Part shown: positions 55,382 to 64,000 of the stretch, one piece after another
Layout: the number at the start of each line of letters is the position of its first letter
How positions within the stretch are numbered: the stretch's first letter is position 1
Assembly (NCBI RefSeq): GCF_003020115.1
Contig: NZ_PYFX01000002.1
Location: forward strand, 558,001 to 622,000
Length of the DNA stretch: 64,000 nucleotides
Source: Bradyrhizobium sp. MOS002
GTDB taxonomy: Bacteria; Pseudomonadota; Alphaproteobacteria; Rhizobiales; Xanthobacteraceae
Direction of reading: 5' to 3'
Notes under the pieces: generated by a model
The model's input: only the letters and a program-made list of their open reading frames with translations
Database searches by the model: none
What the model was told of the DNA's origin: nothing
Made by a program: the position numbers and the translations under genes

Positions 55382-57349
55382 CTACGCCGCGCGAATATGT
55401 GCGAGGAAGCGATCCACCTCATCGCGCAGCCGCTGCGATTGTTTTGACAGCTCGATCGCCGAGCCCAGAACTTCCTCCGCCGCTGTTCCCGTCGCGGCGA
55501 TGCCGGCGGTGACGCCCGCGATGTTTTGCGAGACCTCGCCGGTACGGGCGGCTGCCTGCTGGACGTTCTGCGCGATCTCCTGCGTCGCGGTGCCCTGCTG
55601 GCCGACGGCGGCGGCAATCGCGGCGGAGATCTCGTCGACCTCCTGGATCGTTGCGCAGATCGACTGGATTCCGTCCACCGCGCCGGTGGTCTCGCCTTGT
55701 ACCGCCGTCACTTGCGCGCCGATCTCCTCGGTCGCCTTGGCGGTCTGGGTCGCCAGCGCCTTCACCTCGGAAGCGACCACCGCGAAGCCGCGGCCGGCTT
55801 CGCCCGCGCGCGCCGCCTCGATCGTCGCGTTGAGGGCCAGCAGATTGGTTTGCTCGGCAATGCCGCTGATGAAGGAGACGACGTCGCCGATTTTTTGCGC
55901 GGCGTCGGCCAGACTCTGCACGCGCTCATTCGACCGTCGCCCGTCGCTCGCAGCTTTGCCGACCACCGCCGTCGCGTGCGCGAGGCGCCGGCTGATCTCG
56001 GTCATCGACGACGACAGCTCTTCCGCGGCGGCAGCAACCGTCTGCACATTCTCCGAGGCGAGCGCCGAGGCCGACGACACCGTGCCGGTCTGCTGCCGCG
56101 ACCGCTCGACGATATCGGACATCGAGCGCGCCGTGTTCTCCATCTCGACCGCTGCCGAGGAGACCGTGGTGACGACGTCGCGGATGCTGGCTTCGAAATT
56201 GTCGGCGAGCGCGGCGAACGCGCGTCGCTTCTCCGCTTCGGACTGCGCCTTGGCCTCGAGCTGATCGGCCTGGAGCTTGTTGAAGTTCATCGCATTGTCA
56301 CGGAACACCGCGACCGCCCTCACCATCGCGCCGACCTCGTCCTTCGCTTTGCTGACGGGAACCGCGACATCGAGGTGGCCGTCGGCCAGCTCGCGCATCA
56401 CGGTGGTGATGGAGATGATCGGGCGCGAGATGCTGCGGGCGATGAGATAGCCGACGATTGCGGCGAGCACCAGCCCGAGCGCGGCGATGCCGAATGCCAG
56501 CAGCCACGCACGGTCGGCAGAGGCCACATAGTCGGCATTGTCCATCACCAGCTCGACCGCGCCGAGGGACTTGCCGGAAAAATCCCTGATCGGTCCGAGC
56601 AGCGCGGCCACCGGTGTGGTCTCGAGCTTGGCCTGCCGTATCGTGAAGTCGCCGCCGGCGGCGCGGCCGTAATCGGCCGCGTCGAAGAAGCTCTTGCCCT
56701 TCAGCGTGCCGCCGAACAGCTTGAAGCTGCCGCCGTCCGCAAGATGGAAGGCGATGTCGACATGGCGGTTGCTCTTGAAGTCGTCGAGGAAGGACTGGCC
56801 GAAGGTCAGGCCAAACTCCACTGAGCCGAGATGCTTGCCGCCTTGCGCGATCGGCACGACGCCGCGGATGCCCAGCCCGGCCAGGCCGCCCTCAAGGCCG
56901 ACCACGACCTTGTGCTCCTGATTGGCCATGATCACGGTTTTGCGGAAGCCCGAGAGATCGTCGCCAAATTTAGCAGGCTGGTGCACGCGCAGGAACGAGG
57001 TCGCGGGCGCCACGTGGAACTGGAACTGTTCGACGCCGTACTCCGATTTGGTCGCGGCAAAGACCGGCCCGAACAGGCTGACCAGGGCATTGCGATCCTG
57101 CTTGGCCATCGCGTCCTGCGTCGCCGGCATCGCGGCCACGACGGCGCTCATGGCTGCGGCACGGCGGGACTCCTCGGTGATGCGCGATTGCAGGGCATCG
57201 TAATGGCTGCGCAGCTCGCGCTGGTCGGCGCGGTCGATGATCCCCGCGATGATCCACATTGCACCGAGCACCGCAAACAGCGCGGTGGCGGCTGCCGTCA
57301 CCGCCAGCGCAACCGTGATCCGCATCCTGAGGCCGAGCGTCAAGCGCAT
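55382..57349 (-). CDS. Transmembrane methyl-accepting chemotaxis protein
   Basis: This 655-aa chemoreceptor has an N-terminal membrane helix ([19 protein letters not shown]), a periplasmic ligand domain of about 250 residues (double-Cache-like), a second helix ([20 protein letters not shown]), HAMP ([19 protein letters not shown]) and the MCP signalling domain (tip [17 protein letters not shown]). The start ATG 57349 ([15 protein letters not shown]) is chosen over upstream ATG 57391. Unlike the pair at 5.7-8.9 kb it senses outside the cytoplasm. The C-terminus lacks an obvious CheR/CheB-tethering pentapeptide. Confidence 0.92.
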   Translation of the reverse strand: MRLTLGLRMRITVALAVTAAATALFAVLGAMWIIAGIIDRADQRELRSHYDALQSRITEESRRAAAMSAVVAAMPATQDAMAKQDRNALVSLFGPVFAATKSEYGVEQFQFHVAPATSFLRVHQPAKFGDDLSGFRKTVIMANQEHKVVVGLEGGLAGLGIRGVVPIAQGGKHLGSVEFGLTFGQSFLDDFKSNRHVDIAFHLADGGSFKLFGGTLKGKSFFDAADYGRAAGGDFTIRQAKLETTPVAALLGPIRDFSGKSLGAVELVMDNADYVASADRAWLLAFGIAALGLVLAAIVGYLIARSISRPIISITTVMRELADGHLDVAVPVSKAKDEVGAMVRAVAVFRDNAMNFNKLQADQLEAKAQSEAEKRRAFAALADNFEASIRDVVTTVSSAAVEMENTARSMSDIVERSRQQTGTVSSASALASENVQTVAAAAEELSSSMTEISRRLAHATAVVGKAASDGRRSNERVQSLADAAQKIGDVVSFISGIAEQTNLLALNATIEAARAGEAGRGFAVVASEVKALATQTAKATEEIGAQVTAVQGETTGAVDGIQSICATIQEVDEISAAIAAAVGQQGTATQEIAQNVQQAAARTGEVSQNIAGVTAGIAATGTAAEEVLGSAIELSKQSQRLRDEVDRFLAHIRAA

Positions 57350-57463
57350 GTGCGACTCGTTCGTTGAGCGATGATTAACAACGCTTATCAACTTCTCGCT
57401 AAGAGAGGGTGAACGGGGGAGGGGGGTGTGGTGGCGTTGCGTCAGTAGCCAGCCCTACCAACG

Positions 57464-57593
57464 GTGTCGTTCCGGCGAAGGCCGGGACCCATACCGCGGA
57501 ATCTCTCGATCGTTGTCGATACGGTACCGAACGGCGGCCTTCCGCCAAACCTCCTGCTGTGGCTATGGGTCCCGGCCTTCGCCGGGACGACAC
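57464..57593. repeat. REP-like element, long inverted repeat
   Basis: Arms gtgtcgttccggcgaaggcc (57464-57483) continuing into gggacccata, and the mirrored tatgggtcccggccttcgcc continuing into gggacgacac (57564-57593), nearly perfect over 30 bases. Interior arms give a branched structure. It resembles rhizobial palindromic elements and lies between the chemoreceptor and GhrA-like genes. Confidence 0.8.
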
Positions 57594-57616
57594 CGAACTG
57601 CAGTGTCCGTGAGGTC

Positions 57617-58582
57617 TCAATACCCGCGCGCCCGGTCCACCACGTTCTCCAGCACACCACCCGCCTCGAACCGCGCGATCTGCTCGGCGACATAGGCCGA
57701 GATCGCATCGGCGTCCGTGTCGGCGGCGTTATGTGGCGTCAGCAACACCTTGGGGTGGGTCCAGAACCGGCTGTCCGCCGGCTGCGGTTCCTGCACGAAG
57801 ACGTCGAGCGAGGCGGCGCCCAGCGTGCCGTCGTCGAGGCAGGCCAGGATGTCGGCTTCGTTCTGGAGGCCACCGCGGCCAGCGTTGATCAGCACGGGCG
57901 CACCGAGCGGGCTTTTGCGGTTGAGCCTAGTGAAGACGTCGCGGTTGAGGATGCCGTTTGTATCGGGCGTCAGCGGCAACAGGCTGACGAGGATATCGGT
58001 GGTGCGCAGGAACGCGTCGATCTGCCCGGCGCCATGGAAGCATTCGACGCCCGCGATGGTGCGCGGGCTGCGGCTCCAGCCGGCGACGCGGAAACCAAGC
58101 CGCCGCAGCACATCGGCCGCGTCAGCGCCGAGTGTGCCCAGTCCCATCACACCGACCGTGACGGCGCTCGCCGGCCATTGATATGTCGGCTCCCAGCGCT
58201 TTTCGCGCTGCGACTGCCGCAGATAAAGCTCCTGGCGGTGGTGCATCAGCACGTGCTGCACGACGTATTCGGTCATGCGGCCGGTCAGATCGGGCACGGC
58301 CACGCGCACCAGCGGTACGTTCGGAAGGCTCTTGTCCGCCATCAGCGCGTCGACGCCGGCGCCCAGATTGAAGATCGCCCGCAGATTGGGGAAAGAGCCG
58401 AGGTCGCCCGGCACCGGCTTCCACACCGCGGCATAGTGCACCTCGGCCGGATCGAGCCCGGCATCGGGCAGCAGCACCACGCGGCGGCCGGCGCCGACCG
58501 CGTCGAACCGGGCCTTCCAGCGCTCCGGCAGCCAGTTCTGCTGCGTGCTGTTGATCAGGACGGCCAGTGTGCCCACGGTCAT
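57617..58582 (-). CDS. GhrA-like 2-hydroxyacid dehydrogenase
   Basis: This 321-aa NAD(P)-dependent D-2-hydroxyacid dehydrogenase reduces glyoxylate or hydroxypyruvate. The Rossmann motif is VGVMGLGTLGADAAD, catalytic Arg lies in NAGRGGLQNEAD, Glu in QEPQPA and His in LLTPHNAADTDA. It starts at ATG 58582 (MTVGTLAVLIN). The length fits the GhrA group. It is an isolated leftward gene divergent from the sigma-factor operon, with about 140 bp between. Confidence 0.9.
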   Translation of the reverse strand: MTVGTLAVLINSTQQNWLPERWKARFDAVGAGRRVVLLPDAGLDPAEVHYAAVWKPVPGDLGSFPNLRAIFNLGAGVDALMADKSLPNVPLVRVAVPDLTGRMTEYVVQHVLMHHRQELYLRQSQREKRWEPTYQWPASAVTVGVMGLGTLGADAADVLRRLGFRVAGWSRSPRTIAGVECFHGAGQIDAFLRTTDILVSLLPLTPDTNGILNRDVFTRLNRKSPLGAPVLINAGRGGLQNEADILACLDDGTLGAASLDVFVQEPQPADSRFWTHPKVLLTPHNAADTDADAISAYVAEQIARFEAGGVLENVVDRARGY

Positions 58583-58725
58583 TCGAAGTGCCTCTTAGGT
58601 TCCGCTTTTGAAGGCCCTCCTTGGCACGATCTGCCGGATTTTTCTTGCAAATTTTTTCCGCAGTCATGTCGGGGCGGGGCATAGTGGATCGTCTTCAAAA
58701 CAAGCGTTCAGAGAAGGTGCTGCCC

Positions 58726-59094
58726 ATGCTTTATGCGATCCTTTGCTATCACGACGAGGACTTCGTCGGCTCCTGGAGCAAGGACCAGGACGAGGCCGTG
58801 ATGAAGAAGCTCGCCGTGGTGCAGGAAGGTCTCGCGAAGCAGGGCAGGCTCGGCCCCGTGGCGCGGCTGCTGCCGACCACTGCGGCAGCGACGCTGCGCA
58901 AGGAGGACCCGCCGCTGGTGCTCGACGGCCCCTACGCGGAGACCAAGGAGCAGTTGCTCGGCTTCTATATCGTCGATTGCAAGAATCTCGACGAGGCGCT
59001 CGACGTTGCGCGCGACCTCGGATCGGCCAATCCCGGCGGCGCCTATGAGGTGCGCCCGGTGGGCGTGTTCAGGCCCGGAGGTAATCTGACGTGA
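58726..59094 (+). CDS. YCII/DGPF-domain protein, ECF42 partner
   Basis: This 122-aa protein of the YCII-related (DGPF) family starts MLYAILCYHDEDFVGSWS and bears the signature VLDGPYAETKEQLLGFYIVD near the middle. ATG 58726 follows agaaggtgc. It overlaps the sigma-factor gene by four bases. DGPF proteins consistently accompany ECF42 sigma factors; they are suspected to link the sigma factor to a signal or be enzymes, but no activity is established. Confidence 0.88.
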   Translation: MLYAILCYHDEDFVGSWSKDQDEAVMKKLAVVQEGLAKQGRLGPVARLLPTTAAATLRKEDPPLVLDGPYAETKEQLLGFYIVDCKNLDEALDVARDLGSANPGGAYEVRPVGVFRPGGNLT

Positions 59095-60401
59095 GCGAGG
59101 CCGATACCGCCTGGATCGAGACCGCGCTGACCTCGGCGCGTCCCCAGGCGGTCGGCGCGCTGCTGCGCTATTTCCGCGATCTCGACACCGCCGAGGAAGC
59201 CTTTCAGAACGCCTGCCTGCGGGCGCTGAAGACCTGGCCGCAGAACGGACCGCCGCGCGATCCCGCGGCCTGGCTGATCATGGTCGGCCGCAACGTTGCG
59301 ATCGACGAGGTGCGCCGCACCCGCAAGCAGCAGCCGCTGCCGGAGGACGACCAGGTGATCTCCGATCTCGACGACGCCGAGGGCGCGCTCGCCGAGCGGC
59401 TCGACGGCTCGCACTACCGCGACGACATTTTGCGGCTGATGTTCATCTGCTGCCATCCAGGGCTGCCGGCGACGCAGCAGATCGCGCTGGCGCTCCGCAT
59501 CGTCTGCGGCCTGACGGTAAAGCAGATCGCGCGTGCCTTCCTGGTGTCGGAGGCGGCGATGGAGCAGCGCATCACGCGTGCCAAGGCCAAGGTCGCGGAG
59601 GCCGGGACGCCGTTTGAAACGCCGGGCGCGGTCGAGCGCTCGGAGCGGCTCGCTGTTGTCGCGGCGATGATCTACTTGATCTTCAACGAGGGTTACTCGG
59701 CGAGCGGCGACACCGCCGAAATCAGAAAGCCGCTGTGCGAGGAAGCGATCCGGCTGGCGCGGCTGCTGTTGCGGCTGTTCCAGAGCGAGCCGGAGATCAT
59801 GGGGCTCACGGCGCTCATCTTGCTGCAGCATGCGCGCAGTGCCTCGCGCTTTGCCGCGGATGGCTCGCTGATCCTGCTGGACGACCAGGATCGTTCGCTG
59901 TGGAACGGCAGGATGATCGCGGAAGGCCTCGCGCTGATCGACAAGGCGATACGCCATCGCCGCAGCGGACCCTACCAGATCCAGGCCGCGATCGCCGCGC
60001 TGCATGCCCGCGCGTCGACGCCCGAGGAAACCGACTGGGCGCAGATCGACCTGCTCTATGGTGCGCTGGAGGTGGTGCAGCCCTCGCCGGTGGTGACGCT
60101 CAACCGCGCGGTCGCGGTTTCCAAGGTGCGCGGACCGCAGGCCGCGCTCGACCTGATCGAGCCGCTGGCGCCCAAGCTTGCCAACTACTTCCATTTCTAC
60201 GGCGTGCGCGGCGCCTTCCTGATGCAGCTCGGCCGCAACGACGAAGCCCGCGTCGCCTTCGACCGCGCCATCGCCCTCGCCAACACGTCCGCAGAAGCTG
60301 CCCACATCCGCATGCATCTCGATCGCCTGATCCGCGACAGCCAGCCCAAGGGCGCCAATGGCGGCGCGAGGCAGGACGCCAAGGTCAAGGCGCCAAGGTG
60401 A
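59091..60401 (+). CDS. ECF42-type RNA polymerase sigma factor with TPR tail
   Basis: This 436-aa protein has sigma region 2 (LLRYFRDLDTAEEAFQNACLRALKTW at the start, AWLIMVGRNVAIDEVRR) and region 4 (LTVKQIARAFLVSEAAMEQRI) within the first about 170 residues. The remaining 260 residues are helical TPR-like repeats (NRAVAVSKVRGPQAALDLIE; GRNDEARVAFDRAIALAN), as in group ECF42, where this tail replaces a classic anti-sigma factor in control. ATGs and stop overlap with the DGPF gene (GTGA-type junction at 59091). The SRPBCC and VOC genes downstream may be its targets or co-operonic. Confidence 0.88.
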   Translation: MSEADTAWIETALTSARPQAVGALLRYFRDLDTAEEAFQNACLRALKTWPQNGPPRDPAAWLIMVGRNVAIDEVRRTRKQQPLPEDDQVISDLDDAEGALAERLDGSHYRDDILRLMFICCHPGLPATQQIALALRIVCGLTVKQIARAFLVSEAAMEQRITRAKAKVAEAGTPFETPGAVERSERLAVVAAMIYLIFNEGYSASGDTAEIRKPLCEEAIRLARLLLRLFQSEPEIMGLTALILLQHARSASRFAADGSLILLDDQDRSLWNGRMIAEGLALIDKAIRHRRSGPYQIQAAIAALHARASTPEETDWAQIDLLYGALEVVQPSPVVTLNRAVAVSKVRGPQAALDLIEPLAPKLANYFHFYGVRGAFLMQLGRNDEARVAFDRAIALANTSAEAAHIRMHLDRLIRDSQPKGANGGARQDAKVKAPR

Positions 60402-60500
60402 CGTAGGGAGGGCCCGCTTCGGGCGTAGCAAAATTTCCGCCTCGCCTTGTCGGGTCCGACCCCCTCCCTTCGTCCTAGGACCGTATCCAGGGAGCCATTC

Positions 60501-61037
60501 ATGCTGAAAGCCATTGCCGTCATCGCCATCCTGTTCGCGGTCGGAATCGTGGGCGTGCTCGTCTTCGCCCTGACGAAGCCCGACACATTCCGCGTCGAAC
60601 GCAGCCTCGCCGTGAAAGCGCCGGCCAATGCTGTCTATCCCTTGGTCGCCGATTTCCATCGCTGGACAGCCTGGTCACCCTACGAGGGCCGCGATCCCGC
60701 CATGAAGCGCACCTTTGGCGGAACTACGGAAGGAAAGGGCGCGACCTATGCCTGGGACGGCAACAACAATGTCGGCGCCGGCCATATGGAGATCCTCGAG
60801 GCGAGTGCCTCGTCAAAACTCCGCATCAAGCTCGATTTCGAGCGGCCTTTCGAAGGCCACAACACCGCAGAGTTCACCTTTGTGCCGCAGGGCGATGCCA
60901 CACTGGTCACGTGGGCGATGTCCGGTCCGGCCCCGTTCCTGTCCAAGGTCATGCAGGTGTTCATCAACATGGACAGCATGATCGGCAAGGATTTCGAGGC
61001 GGGCTTGGCCAGCCTGAAGAAGCTCACCGAGAAGTAG
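60501..61037 (+). CDS. SRPBCC-family membrane-anchored protein
   Basis: This 178-aa protein begins with a membrane helix (LKAIAVIAILFAVGIVGVLVFAL) followed by a polyketide-cyclase/START-like SRPBCC domain (VERSLAVKAPANAVYPLVAD, WSPYEGRDPAMKRTFGG). Such domains hold hydrophobic ligands. ATG 60501 has a cagggagcc ribosome site. It lies 99 bp after the ECF42 gene, and SRPBCC or AHSA-type genes are common near ECF sigma factors; the function is unknown. Confidence 0.85.
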   Translation: MLKAIAVIAILFAVGIVGVLVFALTKPDTFRVERSLAVKAPANAVYPLVADFHRWTAWSPYEGRDPAMKRTFGGTTEGKGATYAWDGNNNVGAGHMEILEASASSKLRIKLDFERPFEGHNTAEFTFVPQGDATLVTWAMSGPAPFLSKVMQVFINMDSMIGKDFEAGLASLKKLTEK

Positions 61038-61073
61038 CGCCGTCACCCCGAACGAAAGCAATGGAGAGAAACG

Positions 61074-61487
61074 ATGCTCAATGCCTATCTGTTCTATCAG
61101 GACACCTGCGAAGCGGCGTTCAATTATTACGCCAAGGTTCTCGGCGGCAAGATCGACGCCATGATGCGTTCGTCGGATGCGCCGCCGGACATGGCGGCCG
61201 CGCCCGGCCGCGAGAAGACGATCATGCATGCGCGGATGTCGCTGCCCGACGGCAGCGTGCTGATGGGGTCCGACGCACCAAGCGAGCATTTTCACAAGCC
61301 GCAGGGCTTTTCGATTTCGCTCACGGTCGCGGACCCCGCGGAGGGCGAGCGCAAGTTCAACGCGCTCGCCGACGGCGGCAGCGTCACCATGCCCTTCAGC
61401 AAGACGTTCTGGGCCAAGGGCTTTGGCATGTGCGTCGACAAGTTCGGCATTCCCTGGATGGTGAACTGCCCGGCCGAAGGAATGTGA
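61074..61487 (+). CDS. VOC-family (PhnB/glyoxalase-like) protein
   Basis: This 137-aa protein has the PhnB-type pattern LNAYLFYQDTCEAAFNYYAK near the N-terminus, SVLMGSDAPSEHF, FSISLTVADPAEGERKF and FWAKGFGMCVDKFGIPWMVN. The metal-binding set is partial, as in many PhnB-like proteins; catalytic role unknown. It follows the SRPBCC gene after 36 bp and is followed by a strong hairpin, so the unit 58726-61487 may be one transcript. Confidence 0.87.
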   Translation: MLNAYLFYQDTCEAAFNYYAKVLGGKIDAMMRSSDAPPDMAAAPGREKTIMHARMSLPDGSVLMGSDAPSEHFHKPQGFSISLTVADPAEGERKFNALADGGSVTMPFSKTFWAKGFGMCVDKFGIPWMVNCPAEGM

Positions 61488-61515
61488 CAGGCGCGATCGC
61501 CTGACGCGCCAAGCG

Positions 61516-61553
61516 GCGATCCCCTCTCCCGACGATGCGGGAGAGGGGATCGC
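61516..61553. terminator. Strong 16-bp-stem hairpin
   Basis: A perfect stem gcgatcccctctcccg / cgggagaggggatcgc with a six-base loop lies between convergent genes (VOC protein and the lipoprotein). Its cccctctcccg text recurs in rhizobial intergenic palindromes. It probably terminates both strands. Confidence 0.75.
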
Positions 61554-61587
61554 ATGTGGACGTCGCGCCGATCGACCGCTTGCCCCC

Positions 61588-61941
61588 TCAGCGGATCGAT
61601 CCGGTCACGTCATTGCTCGGTGGTTGGGAGGAGGGAACGCAGCGCGGGCAGATTACGAGCTTCGTCCCGAGTTGCCTGTCATTCTCCGCTTCGATTTCGT
61701 CGTGGATCGCCCACCACGCCGCGGAGTAAGGCCGCAAGGTGCCGAGTACTCTTTCCCGCTCCTGATTCGGATCACTCACCGCGGCAGCTTGGGTCGCCAC
61801 ACGACGCTTCATGACAGAGGGACGGTTCGGATCCTGACCGAGGCCGTCCCATGCAATCGGACGGCGTTCCTGCGCAGGCGCGACCGCGCATCCCATGAGC
61901 GTTGCGCAAAAAGTGAGCAAGACAAAGCCGTGTCGCATCAT
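61588..61941 (-). CDS. Small lipoprotein, hypothetical
   Basis: This 117-aa protein starts MMRHGFVLLTFCATLMGC with a lipobox (LMGC), so it is predicted to be lipidated at Cys. The mature part (AQERRPIAWDGLGQDPNRPS, then PYSAAWWAIHDEIEAENDR and a C-terminal CPRCV) has no recognised domain. Two Cys at the end could bind metal or form a disulfide. ATG 61941 or 61938 is possible. It ends convergent to the hairpin. Confidence 0.65.
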   Translation of the reverse strand: MMRHGFVLLTFCATLMGCAVAPAQERRPIAWDGLGQDPNRPSVMKRRVATQAAAVSDPNQERERVLGTLRPYSAAWWAIHDEIEAENDRQLGTKLVICPRCVPSSQPPSNDVTGSIR

Positions 61942-62224
61942 GCCGGACCCTTGGTGTTGTATGCGCGCGCCAAGTCCGCATGCCGAAGCTTGCCTCGCAC
62001 CGCTCAAATGGAACCTAAGGGAAACGCCTGGCCGACACGGTCGAATATGGATTTTACTGTCGCGCCACATTGCGAGAGCAGTGAGGCCGCTTCGTGAAAT
62101 GATGCGGACCGCATCGCACAACAACTGGCGCAATATTAGGCTGTGAACTCCGGGACAGAATCGTTATTTATTTCGTCATAAATTCTAAAAACTGGGGCGG
62201 GCGGACTTGGAAGGGGAGCGACCG

Positions 62225-62317
62225 ATGGCGACGGCGCTGCAGATCAACTTTGCACTTTGGGGTATGCTCATCTGCGCGAGCATGGAATTGACCCAGCTGA
62301 TCCAGAGTTATTACTAG
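62225..62317 (+). CDS. Small hydrophobic protein, 30 aa
   Basis: This ORF (ATG 62225, TAG 62315-62317) has a strong Shine-Dalgarno (aaggggagcgaccg). It encodes MATALQINFALWGMLICASM plus ELTQLIQSYY, with a single hydrophobic stretch likely to insert in the membrane. Similar tiny proteins recur in Bradyrhizobium genomes to my knowledge; role unknown. An AT-rich stretch (62160-62190) upstream may be a promoter. Its stop is three bases from the stop of the convergent gene. Confidence 0.5.
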   Translation: MATALQINFALWGMLICASMELTQLIQSYY

Positions 62318-62320
62318 ACC

Positions 62321-62479
62321 TCACGACGCATGTGACCGGCGCAATTTTGCCGGCGCGTCTGTTTGCTGGTTCACGAGCAACGCGATGAGCGTGAAGCTGA
62401 CGCTCGCGATCACGATCTTCGAGACGAAGACGTTGCGCGGCCCTACCGTGCGTGCGGGCGCTTGCGTCCGCCTGGTCAT
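62321..62479 (-). CDS. Small single-pass membrane protein, 52 aa
   Basis: The start ATG (62479-62477) overlaps the stop of the upstream gene by one base (TGATG), indicating translational coupling. The product has a basic N-terminus (MTRRTQAPARTVGPRN), one membrane helix (KIVIASVSFTLIALLVNQQ) and a basic tail. It is probably an accessory of the ClpP-like periplasmic protein upstream. No family is recognised. Confidence 0.55.
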   Translation of the reverse strand: MTRRTQAPARTVGPRNVFVSKIVIASVSFTLIALLVNQQTDAPAKLRRSHAS

Positions 62480-62916
62480 CACCGGCAGCGTGGATAGATC
62501 GCGGCGAGGTCGCGCCCCTTCAACAAGAGTAGTCGTGACGAGAGGCCGCCGCGGCGGCTGATCCAGTCGCGCACCGGACCGGGATAGGCTTCCAGCACCG
62601 CTTCGGAGGCCTCCGGCTCGGCATAGACCCGCCCACGCCGGTCGATCGAGCGCGCCGCATGGAAGCCGAGCACGGCGCGCTTGGTGACGCAGATGCGCTC
62701 GCCCGGCACGATGCTCAGCACCAACGTGCAGGCGGACAGGCAGGGGCCGTCGATCACCACGCGCTCGCCGCTCGCGCGCACCTTCTCGAACAAATCGAGG
62801 AACGGCCCGACCTGTCCACCGGGCGACTGGATGATACGGATTTCGGCCAAGGCAGGCGTGGCGGCGAGCAGCGCGGATGCGAGCATCAAGGCCCTGAGGA
62901 AGGTGACGCGTCGCAT
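62479..62916 (-). CDS. Exported ClpP-fold-like protein (COG3904 type)
   Basis: This 145-aa protein has a signal peptide (TFLRALMLASALLAATPALA) and a region resembling periplasmic ClpP-like/crotonase-superfamily proteins of the COG3904 kind: SPGGQVGPFLDLFEK, VVIDGPCLSACTLVLSIV, AVLGFHAARS. A Ser follows the Cys in GPCLSACT where the ClpP-type nucleophile could lie and a His sits in FHAAR; whether it is proteolytic is unproven. ATG 62916 is chosen at the signal start. It is coupled to a small membrane protein. Confidence 0.65.
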   Translation of the reverse strand: MRRVTFLRALMLASALLAATPALAEIRIIQSPGGQVGPFLDLFEKVRASGERVVIDGPCLSACTLVLSIVPGERICVTKRAVLGFHAARSIDRRGRVYAEPEASEAVLEAYPGPVRDWISRRGGLSSRLLLLKGRDLAAIYPRCR

Positions 62917-62998
62917 GAAGCCTCCGCGAATTCGAGTCCGTAGGATAGGCCAATGAGAAGAGGTGGGTGACGCTTCGCAAATCCAACCTACGCCGTGT

Positions 62999-63787
62999 CT
63001 ATCCGTTCCGCCGTTCGCCGCGCAACGTCGGCAGGCCGATGCCCGCCGCATCGAAGCCGCCATCGACGGCCAAAATTTGACCGGTGATGTAGCTCGATCG
63101 TTCCGAGCACAGGAAGTAGATGGCTTCGGCGAGTTCCTCTTCCAGGCCGTAGCGGTTGAGCGGGATGGCGTCGTGATAGTCGGCGCGGATCTCCCTGGTA
63201 TGCACCTGCTTCGCCATCGCGGTGTCGACCGGCCCCGGCGCGACCGCGTTGACGCGGATGTTGAGGGACGCGAGCTCGACCGCGAGCTGCTTGGTAAGGT
63301 GCGCGAGGCCCGCCTTGCTGGTCCCGTAGGCCGAGCGCAGCGTCGAGGCGCGCACCGCCGAGATCGAGGTAATGTTGACGATGGCGCCGCCATTGCCGTC
63401 GCGCATCAGCGGCACCGCCGCCTTGGTGCAGAGGAACGGGCCGGTGAGGTTGACCTCGAGCACGCGCCGCCAATCGGTCTCCGACGTCTCCATCAGCGGC
63501 GCGAACACGGCAATGCCGGCATTATTGACGAGCGCGTCGAGCCGGCCAAACCGCCGTTCGACCGTCGTGATCGCGGCGGCAACCGCGGCTGCGTCCGAGA
63601 CGTCGCAGGTCAGCGCCAGCGTGGCCTCGTCCCGGCCGATCTCGGCCACCGCGCAGCCGAGCAGCTCGCCCTCGATGTCGAGCAACGCCACCCGCCAGCC
63701 CTCGGTCAAAAACTTCTTCGCGGTCGCAAGCCCGATGCCGCGCGCGGCTCCGGTGACGAGGGCGATTTTCTGCGGGGAGGGGACCAT
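62999..63787 (-). CDS. SDR-family oxidoreductase
   Basis: This 262-aa short-chain dehydrogenase has cofactor motif TGAARGIGLATAKK, LVNNAGIAVFAPL, catalytic Ser in NITSISAV, YxxxK in SAYGTSKAG and C-terminal YITGQILAVDGGF. ATG 63787 fits the family length. The substrate is unknown (3-ketoacyl, sugar or steroid-type alcohol). Confidence 0.9.
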   Translation of the reverse strand: MVPSPQKIALVTGAARGIGLATAKKFLTEGWRVALLDIEGELLGCAVAEIGRDEATLALTCDVSDAAAVAAAITTVERRFGRLDALVNNAGIAVFAPLMETSETDWRRVLEVNLTGPFLCTKAAVPLMRDGNGGAIVNITSISAVRASTLRSAYGTSKAGLAHLTKQLAVELASLNIRVNAVAPGPVDTAMAKQVHTREIRADYHDAIPLNRYGLEEELAEAIYFLCSERSSYITGQILAVDGGFDAAGIGLPTLRGERRNG

Positions 63788-63978
63788 GGCTTATCCGTGG
63801 TTCGGGAATTGAGGCGCTCTCCCTACCATGAAAGCCGCGAGGAGACGCGACAAACTATCGCGCCCTTGGCTCTTCGAGCGGCCGCCCTTCCGTGATTTGA
63901 TGCACCACTATCTATGGTCGAATTTGTTCACCGCACAATTTCTATTTATTTTCGAAATCCATTGCATGGAGCCGCATC

Positions 63979-64000
63979 ATGAAGCTGATAGTATCGGCGG
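63979..64000 (+). CDS. Start of a gene cut by the window end
   Basis: ATG 63979 follows tggagccgcatc with a weak Shine-Dalgarno and opens MKLIVSA before the window ends. It could be the beginning of an exported protein, but only seven codons are visible. The 190-base gap to the SDR would hold the divergent promoters. Confidence 0.35.

Overview
The window looks like a chromosomal segment from a Bradyrhizobium-type alphaproteobacterium. It is GC-rich with strong G/C third-position bias. It carries small orphan proteins of a kind I associate with that genus, many inverted intergenic repeats of rhizobial type, several chemoreceptors, and a ruvCAB block followed by ybgC. This assignment rests on gene content and style only; no database was searched.

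Layout. 0-1.6 kb: small hypothetical genes, a FixK/FNR-like box and an Arg-rich repeat protein. 1.5-5.5 kb: an OprB-type porin and a hybrid sensor kinase whose periplasmic part resembles an ABC-type binding protein, bracketed by two 60-bp direct repeats and abutting a C-terminal remnant of a YedK/SRAP protein. 5.7-8.9 kb: two membrane-less chemoreceptors sharing an unusual C-terminal domain. 9.1-14.6 kb: housekeeping (yebC, ruvC, ruvA, ruvB, a Tat-exported phosphoesterase, ybgC). 14.7-34.6 kb: a large accessory catabolic region. Its first half has a LysR regulator, an N-carbamoyl-D-amino-acid-hydrolase-type nitrilase, an amino-acid-type ABC transporter with two paralogous binding proteins, a PuuE/imidase-type deacetylase, a hydantoin-racemase-family protein, an orphan peptide-type binding protein, an amidohydrolase and a second LysR regulator. 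Its second half has a polyamine-type ABC transporter, a four-gene FAD/Fe-S amine oxidase set resembling opine oxidase or HcnABC, and RidA. 34.8-43.5 kb: an ABC-F gene broken by an in-frame TAG, dctA, a nucleobase permease, an SDR, a YadA-like trimeric autotransporter with a membrane partner, and a sirtuin. 43.6-50.4 kb: HyuA/HyuB hydantoinase subunits with a complete TRAP transporter. 50.7-53.7 kb: a PQQ alcohol dehydrogenase with the lanthanide-type Asp-x-Asp motif, a cytochrome c and a XoxJ-like binding protein. 53.8-64 kb: GST/TetR, a third chemoreceptor, a GhrA-like dehydrogenase, an ECF42-type sigma module, small membrane and lipoproteins, and an SDR.

How it fits together. The main theme is scavenging of nitrogen-containing cyclic or carbamoylated compounds. 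Three ABC systems, one TRAP system and one NCS2 permease sit beside ring-opening or amide-cleaving enzymes (CE4-type, amidohydrolase, HyuAB, carbamoylase), a racemase, and flavin oxidases whose imine products RidA could clear. A pathway from hydantoin, imide or N-carbamoyl amino acid through a D-amino acid to a keto acid plus ammonia is my inference from neighbourhood and motifs. A second theme is chemotaxis and C1/alcohol oxidation. No CRISPR array, phage, intact insertion sequence, rRNA or tRNA gene was found.
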